Position numbers and translations under genes: made by a program. The notes beneath the pieces were generated by a model, which was given only the letters and a program-made list of their open reading frames with translations, was not told the DNA's origin and ran no database searches. Shown here one piece after another: positions 1 through 8,048 of a DNA stretch of 10,521 nt (position 1 is its first letter; every line of letters begins with the position of its first letter). This stretch comes from Acanthaster planci (lineage: Eukaryota > Echinodermata > Asteroidea > Valvatida > Acanthasteridae), in the NCBI RefSeq assembly GCF_001949145.1, contig NW_019091693.1:34710-45230 (forward strand), read 5' to 3'.

Positions 1-239
1 ATAAAATAGGAATAAGGCACGGTTTAAAAATTTTGGGTACTATTTGACCTTGCTTATGATAAAAAATAGTGGATGAGTCATATCGTGCGTGATGGCACAC
101 TGTCTGGTCCACCAGGCGATCCAAAAGTAATTAGGAAGTAGGAAGCAAAAATCCCTACACAAAAGACCGTACGCGGCGCCCAATAATCAGAGGGATAATC
201 CCCGGACAATGGACCGCGCGGACCGCCAGGCTGAAACTG
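1..239. other. left flank, no recognisable feature
   Basis: No coding region, RNA gene or repeat was recognised here. A minus-strand open frame of about 80 codons (78-326) shows no familiar motif and runs into the neighbouring repeat element, so I treat it as chance. Confidence 0.4.
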
Positions 240-258
240 ACAGCGCGTTCCCACTTGA
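240..258 (+). repeat. left terminal inverted repeat
   Basis: This 19-base arm is the reverse complement of 1142-1160 except at one position (245 versus 1155). Matching continues patchily outward to about 237. The core GCGTTCCCACT (245-255) recurs inside the element at 1044-1054. Confidence 0.65.
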
Positions 259-264
259 ATAGGG

Positions 265-359
265 AAAAGGTGGATCTTGATCAAGCATTTTGGTGTGATG
301 GTTATCTTACCGCAACGGAACCGCAAGTTGCGTTTTCACTAGCGCTTGATCCACCTTTT
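265..359. repeat. inverted repeat with a nested small hairpin
   Basis: The 12-base arm AAAAGGTGGATC (265-276) is inverted at 348-359, and a GCTTGATC block adjoins both copies. Within the loop, CGCAAC (311-316) pairs with GTTGCG (327-332). It lies just inside the left terminal repeat of the 240-1160 element and uses the same GATCCACC core as the right-hand cluster. Confidence 0.6.
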
Positions 360-952
360 CGGACAGAAATGTCGAGCCCAAAAGGTCACTGAGTTCGGCA
401 TTGCACATGTGCTAGCTTGCTGAGCGCGCGTTCTGTGGCAGTGTGGCGTGCTGGGGCGGCATGCCTTTGACCGTGCGGTGTTTTGCGTGCGGAGTTCTAC
501 TGACACGACGACCCTGAATCGGACCGAATGTTCAGCCTAGTACGTCGTCTCTTCAAACTTTGCTTCCGTTTTTGATACTCACACGTTGCCGGCTATACGC
601 TAACAAGGAATTAGTTTTTGATGGAAAGCAAGTGAAATTACACAAATGAAAAAGGTTAAGAAACGGACGAATGCGCAACGAAAATTTTGAAAGGGCAAGG
701 CACACATCGCGGCATGCATGCATTGCACATGCGTGGTGACACATTTTGCTAGCCCGTAGTTCAGCGGTTATTTATTGTGCATGCTATGCACGTTAAAAAT
801 TTCACATGAGCTACACGTCGAAAAACATATTTCTTTGTTCATCAGACCGCAAAAGTTTCGCGCCACTCGTGCACGGACGGGTGTTTACAGGTCAAATTGC
901 CGGATCAAATCCACCTTTTGCGTTCCTATCTGATCGTGATCTGCCAATTGCA

Positions 953-1092
953 GGATCTGATCCACCAATTGGGGGATCTGTATCCTGCTCCAGAGATGGA
1001 TCAAGAAAGGTGGATCTGATCCTGATCCACCTTATAACGGTTAGCGTTCCCACTACACACAATTGCCGGATCTGATCCACCAATTGGGGGAT
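953..1092 (+). repeat. 25-bp direct repeat, two exact copies
   Basis: Positions 953-977 and 1068-1092 are identical over 25 bases, 115 bases apart. Each copy begins GGATCTGATCCACC and contains the CAATTG palindrome. The spacing suggests an internal tandem duplication or two merged copies of a smaller foldback unit. Confidence 0.7.
1007..1033. repeat. perfect 10-bp arm palindrome
   Basis: AAGGTGGATC (1007-1016) and GATCCACCTT (1024-1033) are exact reverse complements separated by seven bases. It is one of several foldback structures in the 892-1160 cluster. Confidence 0.7.
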
Positions 1093-1136
1093 GGGATCCG
1101 GCAATTTGGCAAAAGGTGGATCAGATCCGGCAATTG
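1060..1136. repeat. perfect 22-bp inverted repeat (hairpin, 33-base loop)
   Basis: Arms 1060-1081 and 1115-1136 are exact reverse complements over 22 bases. The loop holds further partial copies of the same words. Together with GCGTTCCCACT at 1044-1054 and AGTGGGAAC at 1145-1153, it forms a foldback of about 115 bases nested inside the larger TIR element. Confidence 0.75.
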
Positions 1137-1141
1137 GTGGA

Positions 1142-1160
1142 TCAAGTGGGAACGGGCTGT
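1142..1160 (-). repeat. right terminal inverted repeat
   Basis: This is the reverse complement of 240-258 with one mismatch. It directly abuts the last GGTGGATC motif (1136-1143). Confidence 0.65.
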
Positions 1161-1305
1161 GAGATAATCCCATGGAGGTAGTCATAGTGGCGCCAGGGCT
1201 AAATGATGGAGGTAAGGCTAAGATAACAGTTTGGGTAATTGGGAAGGCGACGACACGGCGCGCTTGTCTTACAATAGTTACCACGGCTCTTTCTTATGGC
1301 GGGTT

Positions 1306-1312
1306 TTTATAA
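1306..1312 (+). promoter_or_regulatory. possible TATA box upstream of the first relic gene
   Basis: TTTATAA lies about 65 bases upstream of the 1375-1611 open frame and is the only TATA-like word in the 1161-1374 gap. The rest of that gap shows nothing clear. A 46-codon ATG frame (1172-1312) is present but has no recognisable features. The promoter call is weak and positional. Confidence 0.25.
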
Positions 1313-1374
1313 CGACATAAAAGATGCTGGGTTTAATGGGATGAACGAGAGGAACGTAATGGGAGTTCGATTAA

Positions 1375-1611
1375 AAGAACTGCGGTGGACTGTATAGCGG
1401 TGGCCAACGTAGCGATGGTCATTTTACGAACAGCAACGAGCAGCGATGGACGTTGAACCTGGATTTCTACCAAGACATACAAAACTGTCAAACGTACGAA
1501 GCACTCAACCTGCTTCTCGAGACCGTCGTACTCAGCGAAGATGAGAGGGCGTACACCTTTCATAGACTGTGCGAACTGGCTCTGAATCAAGAGGACAAGT
1601 CCGTCGGATGA
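1375..1611 (+). pseudogene. small helical protein fragment upstream of the polymerase (unrecognised)
   Basis: An open frame of 78 codons follows an in-frame TAA at 1372-1374 and ends at TGA 1609-1611, eleven bases before the polymerase ATG. It has no ATG, so the 5' end is lost, frameshifted or non-canonical. The last 50 or so residues look like real protein: a Leu- and Glu-rich helical stretch with motifs such as YEALNLLLETVVL and FHRLCELALNQED, consistent with two amphipathic helices. The first 25 residues are less convincing. I do not recognise a family. Its position at the left of the relic, on the polymerase strand, suggests it is an accessory gene of the same element. It could also be a chance frame. 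Confidence 0.4.
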
Positions 1612-2560
1612 AGAGGATCGAATGGACCCGGCTGGAGACTGCGCACCGCACCAGCGAGGGTACGGTAATAGCGAAGACCACGTCGACGATTCGTGGGCAG
1701 AATTTGAGGAAGCCGACCGAGAAGACGGGGGAGTGGAGGGGGAAGAGCTCCCGGAAGAGGAGGACGAGGAGAACCAGCCACCCAGGAAGAGGATTCGCGT
1801 GGAAAGGCCGCAAGATTATTACGATATTATAGACGTTAATGTGAAGTTTTTTAAAAAGTATCAAGCCACGACGTATGATTATAGAGTACAGTTCAGGAAT
1901 ATGAATCTTTATCCTTACGAGAGTTTTTACCACGCCTGGGTTCCATTTTTGAGAGCATTTTGGAAAGGCTAACGGACGGTCTCCCCTTTGAAGACAGAGT
2001 GAGGTTGGTGTTTCAATCCACTTACTTGAATTTTCCCATCGCTCTACCGTTTTTACGCGTCGATGAGTTAACGGTCGAGAGGTTTCTGGCTCGTATCGAA
2101 CAAGTGTTGCAATCCTTTCAACACATCCGATTGGATGACCACATTGACATTCATTTCGTGCATTTGAGGATGCAAAAAGGGGAAAGACCCAAAACTCACT
2201 GTGTGGTCAAAATTCAAGATATGCTACGAAATAAGGGATCGATAATTCAAATCAAAGATCATGAGACGGGACTGTATTGCGCCAGGGCAATCGTGACGGG
2301 GATAGCTATTATAGAAAACCACCCCAAATTAAGAAATATAAAACAAAGTCGCAAAGAGCAAGAATATCTGGCCAGAGATTTGCACGCAAAGCGGGCGTAA
2401 AGGGAGGTCCGTGCGGCATTGGGGAAATGCGCAAATTTCAGGACGTCTTACCCGAGTATCGCATTGTGGTGTTATCCTACGATCATTTTAACGCCGCCAT
2501 TTTCAAAGGGCCCGGCCGACGGCACTCTGTTTATCTGTACTTTCACGACAATCATTACGA

Positions 2561-2572
2561 TAATAATAATAA
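2561..2572 (-). repeat. LINE 3' tail microsatellite (TTA)n
   Basis: On the minus strand this reads as four TTA units at the very 3' end of the LINE, next to the polymerase codon GAT at 2559-2561. Short ATT/TTA-type tails are typical of CR1/L2-clade LINEs and mark the priming end of the insertion. Confidence 0.7.
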
Positions 2573-4060
2573 CACATTTGTTATATAGCGCATCACATAG
2601 CACATCTCGATGCGCTTCACAGTAATATTATGAAATCAAGCAATTAATGAAACAGATAAATTTTAAGTAGTGACTTAAATTCGTTTTCATTTTTGACAGT
2701 TCTGATATGGTGTGGGAGAGAGTTCCACAGCGATGGTGATGCATACTTGAATGAACTATATCCATAAGTCTTAGTGCGAGTGACAGGTGTACTGAGCAGC
2801 AATGTTGAACTAGAACGGAGGGTGCGTTGTGGCTCGTATACTTGAATAAGTTAACGGAGGTATGCTGGTGCTGAACCATGGATGCATTTGTGAGTGAGGA
2901 GTAGAATCTCGAAAGCGATTCGCTCATTGACAGGTAGCCAGTGAAGGCTGCGAAGAATAGGAGTTATATGTTGCCTAGATGATGAACGGGTAACAAGTCT
3001 GGCGGCTGAATTCTGAATGCGCTGAAGTTTCGAGGTTTGAGAATTAGGGAGACAGTGTAGTAGACTGTTGGCGGCAGGAGATAAAAGCATGGACAAGCTT
3101 TTCCGTCGTTTGTTTGTCAGGGAAATTTCGAATTTGTCCAATCTTGTGGAGAGCAAGATAAGAAGAGCGGCATATGTTGTTGACCTGGTTTTGCGTTCGG
3201 AGGTTTGACGTGATGATGCTTCCAAGGTCACGGGCGCAGGTGACAGGTCGGATGCAGCAGTCAGAGATGCGAAAACTTTCAATTGGAGTATGGTGCTTAA
3301 ACTGAGAGGTGATATGAATGACTTCAGTTTTGTCGCTATTCAATTTGAGTTTATTGGCAGTGGACCAAGATTGTATGTGTGAGAGGCATGACTCTAGTCG
3401 CTGAATGACGTCTGGACGCTGCTGCTCTGTCATGGTGACGTAGAGTTGAATATCGTCAGCGTAGATCATGCAGCTGACGCCGTATGATGCGAAGAGATCT
3501 TCCAGTGGGGATGTGTACACTGTGAAGCATAGTGGACCTAGAACAGATCCCTGTGGCACTCCGGTTTTAACATTATGGGAGGGAGATGAAATCTTATTGA
3601 TTAGCATAGATTGTTGACGGTTTGCAAAATATGAAGTGAACCATTTCAAGGCAGAGTCGTTGATGCCAAAGCGGTGATGTAAGCGTTGTAGCAAGACATG
3701 ATGATCAATTGTGTCAAAGGCTGCCGAATAATCAAGCAGCACAAGAACGGCCTCTCGAACCTCGTCAACAGCCAATAGCAAATCATTGAAAACACGCAGA
3801 AGAGCCGTTTCCACACTACGATATCTACGATAGGCTGACTGCATTTTACCCACGAGATTGTGAGTGGCGAGATGACACTGTAATTGTGAGGCCGCTGCAC
3901 GCTCAATGGTTTTCCCGAGGAAAGACAGATTGGCGATTGGTGGATAGTTCCTCAGGTTGTCGGGATCAAGATTCTGTTTCTTGATACGCGGTGTGACGTT
4001 GGCAAACTTTAATGCATTGGGGAAACAGCCATGGTTGAAACTCAAGTTCATGATGATGAT
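2562..4060 (-). mobile_element. 5'-truncated CR1/L2-type LINE inserted in the polymerase gene
   Basis: A minus-strand LINE of about 1.5 kb separates two parts of the polymerase. Polymerase coding ends at codon GAT 2559-2561 (frame 3) and resumes at 4061 (frame 2), with homologous sequence on each side. The 3' end carries the TTA tail and the 5' end is cut inside the reverse transcriptase domain, the usual result of incomplete target-primed reverse transcription. GAT appears at both borders (2559-2561 and 4058-4060), consistent with a 3-bp target duplication or microhomology. The LINE is itself degraded, so the insertion is not recent. Confidence 0.88.
2644..4060 (-). pseudogene. LINE ORF2 reverse transcriptase, C-terminal part
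   Basis: This encodes the reverse transcriptase of a CR1/L2-like non-LTR retrotransposon. Visible motifs in order are NYPPIANLSFLGKTIE (RT motif 1 region), LLDYSAAFDTIDH (motif A with its Asp), GVPQGSVLGPL (motif B), IYADDIQLY (catalytic YADD), and a typical clade C-terminus with KLQRIQNSAARLVT, LRSLHWLPV and SLWNSLPHHI. The endonuclease and N-terminal RT are missing through 5' truncation. The frame changes near 3070, where a few residues also seem lost, a TAA interrupts it at 2851-2853, and the natural stop is at 2644-2646. The copy is non-functional. The clade assignment rests on the C-terminal motifs and the tail, not on phylogeny. Confidence 0.88.
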
Positions 4061-4581
4061 CTGATCACGTCCATAAAACCCTTTTTAAACCGGGGTTACT
4101 TTTGCGATAGGTGACAGGTAGGGTATAATGCGAAAGAAAAACACACAGGATGCGTCGATGATTGTAAACTGTGTATGCCTCTAGGCTGCACGTCGGGCGA
4201 AATCACTACTTGGGTGCACTGCTCCGAATGTAACCGTAACTTCAAAGACCAGCGATGTTTCGATAATCATAAGGGTAAACGGCGAATCAAGGACAAAACG
4301 GTCTGTCAAACGTATTATAGGTGCAAGTGCTGCGATTGTTTCGTAAACAGGGATCTGAATAGTAAACGCGGAGAACACGATTGTACCCGAAGGTTTTGCG
4401 CCGTCTGTAAGGAAATGGGATCGATGGATCACGAGTGGTTATTAAACCGGTTGAAAGTAAGGGGGTCAGTGATGGCAACAGCGGGTGTGGTGAAGGGAAC
4501 GAGAGTGACGGGGAGCAGTGCGATGGTGAAAGACAAAGCAAGGGCAAGAAAACACAAGCCGAGGCTAAACACGTATTCTTT

Positions 4582-4807
4582 GATTTTGAGTGTACTCAGG
4601 ATAATGGTGTACACGAACCCAACTTGCGTGCTTTGTGTCGAAAGGTCGGAAGACGATCCGATGTATAAATCGTGTGAGCACTGTTCCCATTTTTGCGACA
4701 AGATATTCAAAGGTTAGAAATGTAAGGAAGAGTTCTGCGATAGGTTGTTCGGTTCCAAAGACACGCTAAATTCAATCGCCTTGGCGCACAACCTGAAGGC
4801 GTACGAC
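4582..4807 (+). other. exonuclease motifs of the polymerase (Exo I and Exo II)
   Basis: Exo I reads FFDFECTQ, with the metal-binding Asp at 4582-4584 and Glu at 4588-4590 (frame 1). Exo II reads HNLKAYDGYF, with its Asp at 4805-4807 (frame 2). Between them are a frame change near 4624 and a TAG at 4715-4717. The catalytic acidic residues survive although the gene is broken. An Exo III-side segment (IDSMNFLPM) follows near 4918-4944 in a third frame. Confidence 0.85.
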
Positions 4808-5840
4808 GGGTATTTTTTGCTCAGTTACTTTGTACGATAATACCATCATACCCGAGATCATATACACGGAGTATGGAATACAAGCCATCATGTTACCGCA
4901 GTATAAACGCAAAAATATAGATTCCATGAATTTTCTGCCCATGGCGTTGGGCTAGTTGCCCCAAGCCTTCAGTCAGAAGGAACTGCACAAAGGGTTTTTC
5001 CCTTACATCTGGAATACGAAACAAAACCAAGGCTAAATACTACGATCCGGACGTATGAGTCCGGACAAGAGTCGAGAATTTCACAGTTAGTACGAGACAG
5101 AAAAAGAACATCAGTTTGTAATCCAAGACAAATTGTTGAAATATTGCATCAGTGACATTGACATTTTGAGCCGTTGCTGCCTGCTGTTCCCCAGGTTGTT
5201 CAAGAAAGTTACGTCCACGGGCGAGGGTGATGCTAGCGTGGAATCCCTTCAAAAATTGCATTACGATCGCTTCGGCGTGTAATTTAGTGTGCAGGAGGAA
5301 TTTTCTATGCGCCGATACCATCGCTATCATTCCCCCTCACGGCTACAGTGGTAAAGAACAGCAATCAAAAGTCGCGCTGCAGTGGTTGCATTACGTTCAC
5401 TTAACTGAGGGCACCTACATCCAACACGCGAGAAACCAGGGAGAGAAACAAATCGGAAAATACAAGGTGGACGGGTATGACGCTGAAAATCAAATCATTT
5501 ACTCCTTCCACAATTGCTACTTCCACAGCTGCGCCAAGTGTTATCCCAATAGGAAAACGGTCAACAACCCGCTCATGACACCCATGTCCGAATAGTACGC
5601 GCGCACTCAAGAGAGGAAATCGTTCCTCCAATCCACCAGTAAACAAGTGGTCAAAATGTGGGAATGCGAGTGGAAAGCCACGTTCAAAACCTTACCCGAA
5701 GACATGAAATGCACGCTGCAACATGAAGCCATCACCGGACCCCGCGCCACGTTGAATTCTGGGGATGCGTTCTACGGGCGGCCAACCAACGCCACGCGCC
5801 TATTTTATCAAACCTCTGGGGAAGAGAAGATTAATACGTG

Positions 5841-6688
5841 GACTTTTGCTCGCTGTACCCGTACACAAACGAGTACTGTTCCTACCCGCTGTATCACCCG
5901 TAGATTATAACGGAGAACGTTAAGGACGTATCTAGTTGCTACGGCCTCGTTAAATGTCACGTGTTACCCTCGCCCGACCTGTGTCATCCCCTACTGCCTT
6001 ATCGTGCGGGGGTAAATTGACGTTTCCGCTCTGCCGCACGTGCGTTGAAACTCAACAACAGACCCTTTGTCGGCATACGGCTGAAGAAAAAACGCTGCAT
6101 GACACGTGGGAGTCCATTGAACTTCAAAAGGTGATCGAACAAGGTGGTAAAGATGGAGGTAGTGTGGCACTTTGAACACATGGAACAATACGATACGCTG
6201 ACACAGACTGCCTGTTTATTTATCGAGTACATTAAAACCTTCTTGAAACTAAAAGTCGAAGCTTCCGGGTGGCCGAGTTGGGTCAAAACCGAAAGCGGTA
6301 AGGCGAAGTACATCGATAGGTATTTCCAGCGGGAAGGGATTCGGTTAGACGCCCCAAAGATAGCCAAGTACCCCGGCTTGAGAGCTCTGGTTAAACTCAT
6401 GCTCAATTCGCTCTAGGGAAAGTTCGGTCAGAGTCCAAAGTCGAGGTACTGAGCGATCCCGTAAAGTTTTACGAGGTTCTGTTGGCCTATGATAAAGTGG
6501 TCCACGATATTAATTTCATCGATCACGAAATGGCGGAAGTGCACTATGAATCCCAAGAAGAGTTTATCGATACTAATCCCAGAACAAACGTGGTCATTGC
6601 CGCCTTCACCACGGCGCACGCTCGTCTTAAACTGTACGGCTTGCTCGAACTATTGCAGGATTCGGTCTTGTACTACGATACCGACAGC
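5841..6688 (+). other. polymerase palm motifs A, B and C
   Basis: Motif A is DFCSLYP (5841-5861, frame 3). Motif B is KLMLNSL then GKFGQ (6393-6431, frame 3), interrupted by a TAG at 6414-6416. Motif C is YYDTDSIIY, with DTDS at 6677-6688 (frame 2). All catalytic Asp codons remain. The segment after motif C contains FVSGGPKNYAY, another family hallmark. Stops at 5901 and 6414 and frame changes near 6008, 6142 and 6433 lie between the motifs. Confidence 0.9.
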
Positions 6689-7167
6689 ATCATATACGTG
6701 GATAGGCCAGGGCAGTACAAACCTCCTTTAGGCAATTTTCTTGGCGATCTCACCAACGAAATCAGTCCCCATGACGGCAACTATATGCAGACATTCGTGT
6801 CGGGCGGGCCCAAGAATTACGCGTATCGATTGGACACGGGTAAAACGTGCTGTAAGGTCAGGGGGTTCACCTTAAACTTCAGAAATGCGCAGCGGATTAG
6901 TTTTGATTCCGTGGTTGACATGGTCAAAGGGGTCGGTCCTGAAAAGATCGTCATAGCGGATCCTCACTAGATCATCAGAAATGGCAAGACAAAGTAAATC
7001 TTGACCAAGTCCGCTACCAAAGTCTATCGCGTGGTGCACAGTAAGAGGGTCATACAGGATGATTACAATACCGTACCGTACGGATACAAGCCTTCATAAA
7101 AAGAACGGCTCGACTGTCCCCGTCACATTTTACCCAAAAGCACCATGGCAAACACACACCTCTGTAA

Positions 7168-7344
7168 ATGTTCTCCCCGTTAATTCGATATATATCGTTA
7201 AATATACTTCTCGTGTTACTGGTTATTTTATCGTTTATATTTGGCATTGAATTGTGGAGTATCTGGGAAAGTGATCTGTTTCATTCCGTCATTTCGAATG
7301 AACCCGTATTTGACGCGGTAAAGAATGTCAGTGGCGTTGTATAA
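7168..7344 (+). CDS. small single-pass membrane protein, 58 aa (hypothetical)
   Basis: An ATG at 7168 opens an intact 58-codon frame to TAA 7342-7344. Residues 1-10 are short with one Arg, residues 11-27 are a strongly hydrophobic segment (LNILLVLLVILSFIFGI) suited to one membrane span or a signal anchor, and the remaining 31 residues are polar with Trp at 30 and 33 and Asp/Glu throughout. It sits between the polymerase stop (69 bases upstream) and the ATPase (100 bases downstream) on the same strand. I do not recognise a family. The hydrophobic helix, coding-like tail and position suggest a small membrane or virion-associated protein of the element, but an AT-rich stretch can produce such a frame by chance. 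Confidence 0.5.
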   Translation: MFSPLIRYISLNILLVLLVILSFIFGIELWSIWESDLFHSVISNEPVFDAVKNVSGVV

Positions 7345-7354
7345 GGGAATTCCG

Positions 7355-7410
7355 TGACGTCATTAGGTTGTAACTTTTAGGGTATGACGTCATCGTGCTT
7401 TAGCTATAAT
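7355..7410 (+). promoter_or_regulatory. putative promoter with two CRE/ATF sites and a TATA-like box
   Basis: Two perfect TGACGTCA palindromes lie at 7355-7362 and 7385-7392, exactly 30 bases apart, and TATAAT follows at 7405-7410, 35 bases before the ATPase ATG at 7445. TGACGTCA is the consensus site for CREB/ATF-family activators of animal cells, and ATF sites are well known in adenovirus early promoters. The arrangement suggests a host-factor-driven promoter for the ATPase and PX-like genes. The sites are seen directly; the activity is inferred. Confidence 0.5.
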
Positions 7411-7444
7411 TTGCGGCGCACTTAACCGCAAAGTCATTTTCTCC

Positions 7445-8033
7445 ATGGGCACGAAACTACAACATCCTGCCACGTTTTGCGTAGCGGGACCGACGGGCAG
7501 CGGCAAGAATCAGTGGGTCAGTAAATTAATTAGAAATCATCATCAGCCGGCTTACGAGGAACTGTCTCGCGATCTACCTGATGTTCAGTTTGTGGAGGGG
7601 TTGCCGAAGGATTGGTCAGAGCACATCGACCTGACGCACCGAAATCTAGTGGTGTTGGACGATTTGATGCAGGAATGCGGTAAAGATCCTCGCATTACTA
7701 AACTGTTTACCCAGGGATCCCACCACCGCAACCAGTCTGTGCTTTACATCGTGCATAACTTGTTCCACCAGTCGAAAGAGAGCAGAACCATCAGTCTGAA
7801 CTGTCACTACATCATCGTGTTCAAAAATCCCAGAGACCGATCTCAGGTTGTTCATTTGGCTAAGCAGGTGTACCCAGGGCAGACAAAGTTTATGGTTGAA
7901 GCCTAACGCCGATGCCACCAGCCAGCCCTATTCCTACCTGTTCATCGACTTGAAACCCCACTGCCCGGAAGAATACAGACTGCAGGCCAACATCTTCCCG
8001 GAAGAAACGGCATTCGCCTACGTGCCTAAATAG
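7445..8033 (+). pseudogene. FtsK/HerA-type (A32-like) packaging ATPase, frameshifted
   Basis: This is the relic of the genome-packaging ATPase of Polintons/adintoviruses, which pumps DNA into capsids. It starts at ATG 7445. Residues 11-22 carry the Walker A motif FCVAGPTGSGKN, residues 68-73 the Walker B motif LVVLDD, and residues 88-107 the family blocks FTQGSHHRN and YIVHNLF. The frame ends at TAA 7904-7906, and homologous C-terminal sequence (ADAT, SYLFIDLKP, ANIFPEE) continues one frame over from about 7905 to TAG 8031-8033. Walker A ends in Asn where Thr or Ser normally binds magnesium, and VHN replaces the usual VQN. Compared with remembered relatives, some 15 residues seem missing after residue 31. 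The gene is inactive as read. Confidence 0.85.
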
Positions 8034-8048
8034 GCCAGTTTTACGTCA

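Larger units (their letters stand above)
240..1160. mobile_element. putative non-autonomous DNA transposon (MITE-like) with 19-bp TIRs
   Basis: The segment is bounded by inverted repeats at 240-258 and 1142-1160 that match at 18 of 19 positions. If the termini are set one base in (CAG...CTG), a TGA trinucleotide flanks both ends (238-240 and 1160-1162), which could be a 3-bp target duplication. The 8-mer GATCCACC or its complement occurs eight times at 269, 348, 959, 1009, 1024, 1074, 1115 and 1136, and I found no copy in the rest of the window. No transposase-like frame is present. Dense subterminal copies of a short motif resemble transposase-binding arrays of some cut-and-paste elements, but the superfamily cannot be assigned. 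Bases 360-890 inside it are unique-looking and non-coding. Confidence 0.55.
1622..7099 (+). pseudogene. protein-primed family B DNA polymerase (Polinton/adintovirus type), heavily disrupted
   Basis: This is the relic of the replicative polymerase of a Polinton/Maverick-type element, about 4.0 kb of coding sequence once the inserted LINE is set aside, a normal size for the family. In order it shows an acidic N-terminus with a basic PPRKRIRVE patch, a conserved N-terminal region (1800-2561), a Cys/His zinc-binding region (4095-4440), exonuclease motifs (4582-4940), palm motifs A, B and C (5841-6688), and a C-terminus ending at TAA 7097-7099. Reading frame changes occur near 1948, 2389, 4434, 4624, 4832, 5036, 5054, 5228, 5836, 6008, 6142 and 6433. 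In-frame stops lie at 4112, 4715, 4953, 5088, 5593, 5901, 6414, 6968 and 6995. A LINE interrupts it at 2562-4060. It cannot make a functional polymerase. The start at 1622 is the first ATG in the N-terminal frame. Family identity is secure from the exonuclease and palm motifs. Confidence 0.92.

Noticed and set aside
751-770. tRNA/SINE A-box-like stretch (TAGTTCAGCGG)
   Set aside because: No B box, acceptor pairing or cloverleaf follows, so there is no support for a tRNA or a tRNA-derived SINE.
953-1136. CRISPR-like array
   Set aside because: The repeats are palindromic, irregularly spaced and of mixed orientation with no unique spacers, and the setting is a metazoan transposon.
1172-1312. 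46-codon ATG frame between the TIR element and the first relic gene
   Set aside because: Short, with no hydrophobic, charged or family-like pattern; likely chance.
1569-1832. Arg/Lys-rich plus-strand frame overlapping the polymerase N-terminus
   Set aside because: The polymerase frame in this interval is supported by downstream homology; the basic frame is an out-of-phase reading of the acidic segment.
1943-1953. Programmed -1 ribosomal frameshift at the T-run in the polymerase N-terminus
   Set aside because: No good slippery heptamer or downstream structure was seen, and about ten other frame changes in the gene show it is ordinary decay.
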